In this document: positions 57,665-64,000 of the stretch, piece by piece
Layout of the letters: the number at the start of each line of letters is the position of its first letter
How positions within the stretch are numbered: position 1 is the first letter of the stretch
NCBI GenBank assembly: GCA_022036555.1
Contig: CM039126.1
Span: forward strand, 31,085,925-31,149,924
From: Microstegium vimineum
Lineage: Eukaryota; Streptophyta; Magnoliopsida; Poales; Poaceae
Reading direction: 5' to 3'
DNA length: 64,000 nt
The notes under the pieces: generated by a model
The model's database searches: none
The model's input: the letters and a program-made list of their open reading frames with translations, nothing else
Told to the model about the DNA's origin: nothing
Made by a program: the position numbers and the translations under genes

Positions 57665-57809
57665 TGTTGACACCACAAGTGGCAAATAGAAATACCGCAA
57701 GCGCACGGTAGTCCATTGTAGCTCTTCACCGGGAGTATTCCAGGTATCTTATTTTCCACAAGGAACGTGAAGTGTACTAACTAGATTCAAGGACGTCCTA
57801 TGATGAACA
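57665..57809 (-). repeat. Athila-like LTR 'E', left part
   Basis: 'TGTTGACACCACAAGTGGC' followed by the U5 module, nearly identical to 37216 and 45154 up to 'CCTATGATGAACA'. It resumes at 63982 ('GAACAAAAGAGCCTATGCT') after the Tat2 insertion and runs off the window. Confidence 0.85.
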
Positions 57810-58896
57810 TGTTGACACCATTTTTCAAGGTGTCAAAATGAGCTAAGGCTTGACCGGTCAACGGCCGTTCTCCATCGGCATCGGGAAATCTTGAGCCGGT
57901 GTTGCCGATGAGAGTGCTGCGGGAAGACCAAGTGTGCTGCCGACGGAGGCTAGATGTTTAATCGGTGAAGTCTAACTGATGCTGGTTGCCGACGAAGAGG
58001 CATTGTCGATTGCCGATTAGAAGCATTACCGATTGCTGATAAGGAGATATTGCCGATTACCGATGGAGGGTCAGCCGACCACCGATGAAGAGTGGTTGCC
58101 GATTGCCGATTGGGAAGTATTGCCGATGCCGATGGGTATGAAGTACCGATGAGTACATCATGACTTAGCGTTTGATGTCAGCAGAAGGTTACTGGTGGCC
58201 AAAGAAGGAAGGCGCGGATTGAAGGGATCTGCCGATGGAAAGTTTCCATCGAAGAGAAGTATAAGGAAACTGGTATTTTGTACCAGTATTATTATAGTAG
58301 TTTGAATCCGACTCTTGCATGAGTCGTTTATTTTCCTTTAAAATAGGCGTGCTTGTTTAGGAAAATAAATATTGTTATCCAGCTCCTGCGCGAGTCAGTT
58401 TCCTTAACGATAGGAGATTGTTTTAGGAAGGATATGTCGTGTCCTTGTACAACTCTCTATGCGGGAGTATAAATATGTGCCTGAGGGCCATAGGAAAAAC
58501 AATCAATCCAATATCAAACAAACCAATTTTATTCTTATTCTACTTTTATCGCAATTTACCCTTTTTGCATTAGTTGTAGTTATCAACGAGTTCTTTCAAG
58601 CTTCGACGGGCTGCATCACCTTGATCTCCGTCAAATCCTTGCAAGTTCCGCGTCGGAGTACTCCTGAGCTTTGGCATTCTGGGCGCATCGTTGTTTGCCT
58701 CGTTCAGCTCTGCTCTAGTTACCCTTGATCAATCTAAGCCTTGACATCCGGGCGCATCGCCGTTGTCTCGTTCAGTTTTGTTCTAGTTATCATCCTTGTC
58801 GATTGATTGGTCAAATCGACTGGCACGCCTCCGGAATACCGAGCTTTGGGTAATAGCCCGAGGTGTTCGCAAATCCTGACGCTTTTTGTGTCAACA
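57810..58896 (+). repeat. Tat2 5' LTR
   Basis: 1087 bp, 'TGTTGACACC' to 'GTGTCAACA'. TATA 'GGGAGTATAAATATGTGCC' at about 58463-58481. U3 at 57870-58240 is an array of TGCCGAT-like motifs (about nine exact GCCGAT/ATCGGC copies). Confidence 0.9.
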
Positions 58897-58943
58897 CCTC
58901 TTTTGGCACGCTCGGTAGGACCATACAAATCTACACATCTATC

Positions 58944-61660
58944 ATGGGTGATCACGCTGACGTCAACCAGAGGAATGTCATTGAAGTCTCTGAGGCCGAT
59001 CTAAAAGATGATCAGAAGCAGGTCATGGAGCGGGCTATGGAGGAATACAAACAATTATATCTGAAGTCCTTCAGCCTCAGCAGGAGCGGCGAAGCAATCT
59101 AGAAGCAAGACCCACCGTTGCCACGGCAGGTCACGTACGACGCCAATCCTGGTAAGCTGCAGGAGATGGTTAATGCTGCTGTAAGTCAAGAATTGATTAG
59201 CCACTCCAGCATGATGTCCAATACTGTCTACAATGCTATCACGCAATCATTCAAGGAAGGACATGCACCATGATATGTCGGTCCAGCGTACCATCAACCT
59301 GGATTGGCATCTACGAGACCATCGGCAGCCCCAATGGCGTCTTCCACCCCTGTGGAACCGTCTGCCGATGCGGCTACATCAACAAGACCGAACACTAGCA
59401 GCGTCACCAAGCTCAACCCAGATCCAGCCGCGTCGGCAACTTCAGAACCAGCCCCTGCCAACTGGTGGGGATACGGTATGCCTCCGAATTTGCACACTGG
59501 TTCTAATCTGGTGCAGGGAGATGGTTCGGCTTGGAGGAACTCTATGGCGTCGGCAACGCCATCACAGCCGATGGCCCCTATGATGCACAACTCTGCACTT
59601 CCTCCAGCTATGCAAGTACCGTCAGATGATCTGCAAATAATTCCTAAGATACCCCTGATGCCACCATCGGCGAGCTCTGTGCCGATGCAACACATTATAA
59701 CCACTGGCAGTCAATCTCTGGTGGCAAATTCACAGGCTGGAGAGCCGATTCCCCAAGGTAATCTGGCGATTGATTGCCCCAGAATACAAGAGCCACATGC
59801 TCCAGTCAGCTATCAGCCATCGGTAAGCCATATGCCGATGATTCATAATCCAGGATGGGTCAACCAGCCGCCGGCTCAACAGCCCGGCGTGTCGATGTAT
59901 CATTATGGAGGCCCAATGCATGCTCAGAGCGGACCATCGGTACAGCAACCGATGAGTACAGGGAATCAGCCTAATCCGCTAAGTGTGCAAAACTATCCAT
60001 CGGTAAGTCAACCGATGCATAGTGTTCAGATGACTGGTGCTGCGCTCGTGGCTACTACGCATCATCTTCAAGAGGCGCATCAGCCGGCTCCGCTAGTCAA
60101 CAACCAGCCAATGAGTCGGCAAGAGCAGGACGCATACTGGGTCGGTAAGATTTCCGAAGTCATGAAAGAACAATTCGGCATCAAACCCAAGGTCAATACG
60201 TACTCTTATCGGACTCCGTATCCTCCTGCATATGACTTGATTCCTCTTCCAAATCGGTACAAAGTGCCCGATTTCACCAAGTTCTCCGGCCAAGACGACA
60301 CGTCAACGATGGAGCACGTCAACCGCTTCATTATCTAGTGCGGGGAAGCTGCCAGCAGGGAGGAGTTGAGGGTGAGATTGTTCTCTTCATCATTGTCTAG
60401 ATCAGCATTTACATGGTTCATATCACTGCCTCCAAATTTTATAATCACATGGGCCGATCTAGAGAGGCAATTTCGCAAGTACTTCTTCGCTGGTATACAT
60501 GAGAAGAAGCTTACCGATTTGGTCAAAATGAGGCAACGCAACGATGAATCGGTAGAAAGCTTTGTTCAAAGGCTACGGGACGTGAAGAACAAGTGCTACA
60601 GTCTGGTGCTTGATGATCGACAATTGGCAGATTTGGCCTTCCAGGGATTACTGCCGCACATCAAGGACAAGTATGCGTCCCAGGAGATCGAGAGCCTAAG
60701 TCACCTGGTGCAAAGGATTGCCGATCAAGATATCAAAACCTTTGAACCTAGAAAGACTTGGAACAAGAAGGTGACCTTCATCGGGAAGGAGGAAGATTCT
60801 GGATCGGATGAAGAGCTGAATATCGATGCGGCCGAATGGGTGAAGGATAAGAAGCCTGTGTCTTGTCCGTTCGGCCAAAAAGAGACCGAAAGGTACACCT
60901 TCGACATCACCAAGGCCGATAGAATGTTTGACTTATTGCTGCAAGAAGGGCGAATCAAGTTGGTGCCCAACCAAGTGATTCCATCGGCCGAAGAGCTCAA
61001 GAAGATCAGGTACTGCAAGTGGCATAATGCAACCTCACACAGTACCAATGACTGCAAAGTATTCAGGCAGCAGTTGCAGTTAGAGATTGAATCTGGGCGT
61101 ATTATGTTCAAAAGCACTAAAATCCAGAAACCGATGAAGATAGATTAGCATCCGTTCCCAAACAATATGGTGGAAATCAGCGAAAAAACCAGAGTGCTGA
61201 CATCGGAAGCTGCCAGGAGGAACTCATCGGTAGACCCCAACCACCAAGTACCTGAGCGTGACGCAAGGGAGTTTGCCGATGATAGAAAGGGTAAGAAGGT
61301 TGCCGACGAAGGAGGCAGCGCCAACAGGGCTTCTGGAGTAGTGATCACACACAACCGATCAAGGCGAGATCATTGGCAATCACGTGAAGAATGGTATCGG
61401 CAAGAAGAAGAGGAGCATCGGGGTGGCTTCGACATAAAGACCACTGGAAGTGCCCCTTCTTCGTTCACTGCTGGGAGAAAGGCATCAAGCTACCCACTGC
61501 CGATAACTGTCCAGAGTGCAACAGGTATTACGCTGCCGATCGGTCAGGTAAGAGACCTTGTTTTGATGATCAGGCACCCAGGTACGCCAGGCCGCTCAGA
61601 GATAATAGATCGGCACATGACCGACTGGGGGCAAGCTTAGTGCCCATGATCGGCTGGGCA
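58944..61660 (+). pseudogene. Tat2 Gag
   Basis: Starts 'MGDHADVNQRNVIEV' at 58944. One frame runs to about 61430, interrupted by TAG at 59100, TGA near 59273, TAG at 60336 and TAG at 61146. The N-terminal half is Pro/Gln/Met-rich. The Gag core follows ('SAFTWFISLPPNFIITWADL', 'KLTDLVKMRQRNDESVESFV'), then 'YCKWHNATSHSTNDC' and, after a one-base frame change near 61430, a zinc-finger-like 'WKCPFFVHCWEKGI' with 'NCPEC'. Several Tat Gag proteins have such a second Cys/His cluster. Gag binds RNA and forms particles. Confidence 0.85.
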
Positions 61661-61689
61661 GGCGTGTTGATCAGGGGGAGCTTGAGGAG

Positions 61690-62493
61690 ATGGCCAATGT
61701 TAGAGTGCCCAACGAAGATATATTCTCCAGAAATCCCGACATCGGAAGGAGTGCCGATGTAAGCAGTGGGAAGCGGCACCAGCCTGTCTGGAAGACCAAG
61801 CTTCCTCCATGGTGCTCTAAGGGTCTGACTAAGACCCAGAAGAGAAGGATCCAGCGCCAGCGCCATGATGACCTGTGCAACGATGCAGAACCCTCAATGG
61901 GGAAGCAGTGGAGGCCCAAGCGCAAGGACAGAGATCCATCGGCAGATATCAATATGGTCGTCATGTTGCCGATGGAGTTCATGGCACCCGTCAGTGATGA
62001 TGAGGAGACTGCCGACATGGCACAGTTGATGCTGGATCCGATGACGGCCGTCTTTGAAAAGCCTGCCGATGATGAGAGGCAGCATCTGAGGGCTCTGTTC
62101 GTTAAGGGTAAAGTGGATGGTCAGCTGATGACCAAGATGCTGGTAGATGGTGGCGCGTCGATCAACATAATGCCATATGTCGTGTTCAGAAAGTTTGGTA
62201 AAGGTGACCAGGACTTAGTCAAGACCGACACGAAGCTCAAGGACTTCGAGGGCAACGTGTCAACAACTATGGGGGCCGTATGTGTTGATTTAACCATCGG
62301 TAGTAAGACTTTGCCGACAACGTTCTTTGTGATCAGTGGCAAAGGCACTTACAACTTACTCCTCGGAAGGGATTGGATCCATGCCAATTGTTGTATCCCC
62401 TCTACCATGCATCAGAGTCTGGTACAGTGGATCAGGGACAGAATTGAAGTCGTCCGCAGTGAAGCCCCATCTACTGTTGCATCGGCAGAATAG
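61690..62493 (+). pseudogene. Tat2 aspartic protease
   Basis: Open for 267 codons. Protease active-site region 'KMLVDGGASINIMPYVVFRK' at about residue 150, and 'NLLLGRDWIHANCCIPSTMH' near the end, both typical of Tat-lineage retropepsins. It should be in one polyprotein with gag and RT, but here lies in its own frame, after frame changes on both sides and a TAG at 62491. It would cut Gag-Pol during particle maturation. Confidence 0.85.
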
Positions 62494-62609
62494 GAAACCT
62501 ACGAATAGACCAGGTGCATATCCGGCGAAGCATGGGACAGGGAGTTCCTCAAGGTTGCCGATTACCGCATCAAGCCGATCCAAGCAGTCGGTCCTGAAGA
62601 AGAATCTTA

Positions 62610-63776
62610 ATGGATCGGTTCGCTGACGACGGAAAGCTAGGGCAGGGCTTCACGTCTGCCGATGATTTACTCGAGGTCGACATCGGCGATGGTAGTAAAC
62701 CTAGGCCTACTTTTATTAGTGCTAAGTTAGATTCCCAATGTAAACAACAGTTAACCGATTTATTAAAGGAGAATAAAGATTGTTTTGCTTGGGATTATAC
62801 AGAGATGCCTGGTTTAGACCGATCGATAGTTGAACATCGGTTACCCATCAAGTCTGGTTTCCAACCACATCGGCAACCTGTGCGTCGATGCAATCCTACT
62901 ATTCTGCCCGACATCAAGGCTGAGATTACAAAGTTAATCGAAGATGGATTTATTCGGCAATGCCGATATGCCGATTGGATTTCTAATGTGGTTCCTATGT
63001 ATAAAAAGAATGGGAAACTTCGTGTTTGTATTGATTTTAGGAATCTTAATAAGGCTACACCGATGGATGGCTATCCGATGCCTGTTGCCGATCTGCTGAT
63101 TGATGCTGCTGCTGGACATCAAGTTATTAGCTTCATGGATGGTAATGCTGGGTATAATCAAATATTCGTGGCTGAAGAAGACATATCCAAGACTGCTTTC
63201 CGATGTCTAGGTCACGTTGGCTTGTTTGAGTGGGTAGTCATGACTTTTGGTTTGAAAAATGCCGGTGCTACTTATCAAAGAGCAATGAATTTCATCTTTC
63301 ATAAATACATCGGCACGATAGTTGAAATCTACATTGATGACGTGGTGGTTAAGTCTGGAGACTTCCAGAAACATCTTGCCGATTTGCGAAAAATATTAGA
63401 GTGCACAAGGGAACATGGGTTGAAGATGAATCCCAACAAGTGTGCGTTTGGTGTATCGGCAGGTCAGTTTCTGGGCTTCATGGTGGATCAGAGAGGCATT
63501 GAAATCGGCAGAAAGTCTATTGATGCAATTAATAAGGTGGTTGCTCCTACGAACAAGACCGAGCTGCAGTCTTTGATCGGCAAGATTAATTTCATTAGAA
63601 GGTTTATATCCAATCTGTCTGGTAAGATTAAATCTTTTAGTCCTCTGTTAAAATTGAAAGCTGATCAAGAATTTATATGGGAAGAAGAGCAGTGGGCCGC
63701 TTTAGAAGAGATTAAGAAATACTTAGTAAATCCTCCAGTCTTGGTTCCACCTCAACACGGGAAGCCTTTCAGGTTA
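62610..63776 (+). pseudogene. Tat2 reverse transcriptase, truncated
   Basis: Open from 62610 to the deletion point. RT blocks in order: 'WISNVVPMYKKNGKLRVCID', 'YPMPVADLLIDAAAGHQ', 'VVMTFGLKNAGATYQRAMN', and the catalytic 'IEIYIDDVVVKS' type motif with Asp-Asp at about residue 245, then the thumb/connection ('LQSLIGKINFIRRFISN'). It reaches the start of RNase H ('HGKPFRLYL') and is then fused to LTR sequence; the last six codons (63786-63803) and stop come from the LTR. The fusion is a by-product of the deletion. Confidence 0.9.
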
Positions 63777-63778
63777 TA

Positions 63779-63981
63779 TTTGCCTCGTTCAGCTCTGCTC
63801 TAGTTACCCTTGATCAATATGAGCCTTGACATCCGGGCGCATCGCCGTTGTCTCGTTCAGTTTTGTTATAGTTATCATCCTTGTCGATTGATTGGTCAAA
63901 TCGACTGGCACGCCTCCGGAATACCGAGCTTTGGGTAATAGCCCGAGGTGTTCTCAAATCCTAACGCTTTTTGTGTCAACA
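63779..63981 (+). repeat. Tat2 3' LTR fragment
   Basis: 203 bp matching 58694-58896 of the 5' LTR base for base in length, with a few substitutions. Ends 'GTGTCAACA' before the target duplication GAACA. Confidence 0.95.
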
Positions 63982-64000
63982 GAACAAAAGAGCCTATGCT

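Larger units (their letters stand above)
57810..63981 (+). mobile_element. Tat-like gypsy element 'Tat2' with 3' deletion
   Basis: 5' LTR 57810-58896, PBS-like 'TTTTGGCACGCTCGGTAGG' just after it, gag, protease, RT, then directly the last 203 bp of the 3' LTR. Perfect target duplication GAACA (57805-57809 and 63982-63986) shows both outer ends are genuine, so the missing RNase H, integrase, any antisense gene and the first ~884 bp of the 3' LTR were lost by one internal deletion after insertion. The RT motif 'SFMDGNAGYNQIFVAEEDIS' is Tat/RIRE2-type. Confidence 0.9.

Noticed and set aside
63765..63803. Apparent natural end of the Tat2 pol frame
   Set aside because: The last codons match LTR sequence, so the stop is a product of the deletion, not the true end of pol.
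1..64000. tRNA, rRNA or microRNA genes
   Set aside because: No cloverleaf with conserved boxes or rRNA sequence noticed; long hairpins found are parts of MITEs or LTR palindromes.

Overview
This window is nuclear DNA of a grass, most probably a panicoid such as sorghum, maize, sugarcane or a relative. The evidence is the kind of repeats: Maximus/SIRE-type copia elements, Tat/RIRE2-type and Athila-type gypsy elements, Stowaway-like MITEs, a Helitron 3' end and CACTA ends with 'TTTGCCGAGTG' subterminal motifs. There is no operon structure, CRISPR array, tRNA or rRNA. Host genes are rare. I can support only two: the last three exons of a ubiquitin-conjugating enzyme E2 (2044-3366, +) and a class III peroxidase with one frameshift (28983-30071, -). 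Nearly everything else is transposon.

Layout. 1-4619: GC-rich stretch, two Stowaway-like MITEs sharing one TA, Helitron terminus, another MITE, E2 exons. 4620-8342: 3' part of a Tat-like gypsy element ('Tat1') with a plant-mobile-domain gene on the strand opposite to its LTR. 9747-23337: a nearly complete 13.6-kb copia element on the minus strand ('copia1') with gag, integrase, RT/RNase H and an additional env-position ORF. 23684-27368: LTR and partial interior of an Athila-like element whose LTR holds three tandem promoter-containing units. 27369-34000: CACTA end, peroxidase, MITE, GC-rich tandem repeat, small CACTA-like element. 34001-37215: copia LTR, Athila-type LTR 'A1' and a copia RT scrap in conflicting orientations. 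37216-45497: Athila-like element 'D' with most of pol gone and a truncated gypsy element inside it. 45561-51898: RIRE2-like gypsy element with gag-protease, no RT or integrase, and a coiled-coil gene in antisense. 51899-57664: remains of a second copia element ('copia2') split by solo LTR 'A2', which is itself split by solo LTR 'B'. 57665-64000: Athila-type LTR 'E' split by a Tat-like element ('Tat2', 57810-63981) with a perfect 5-bp target-site duplication.

The region is therefore a multi-level nest. Target-site duplications give order: B entered A2, A2 entered copia2; E entered the copia2 LTR, Tat2 entered E. The retroelement genes are decayed, mostly by TAG/TAA/TGA codons, single-base frameshifts and large internal deletions.

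The most unusual signals are three. First, both Tat-like copies are saturated with the hexamer GCCGAT/ATCGGC in LTR, coding and antisense-coding sequence. Second, two unrelated LTR groups (copia and Athila-like gypsy) each carry several variable palindromes just upstream of the TATA box. Third, two different gypsy elements each carry an additional gene in antisense. Family names rest on recognised motifs and gene order, not on database searches; hexamer counts were made by eye and are approximate.
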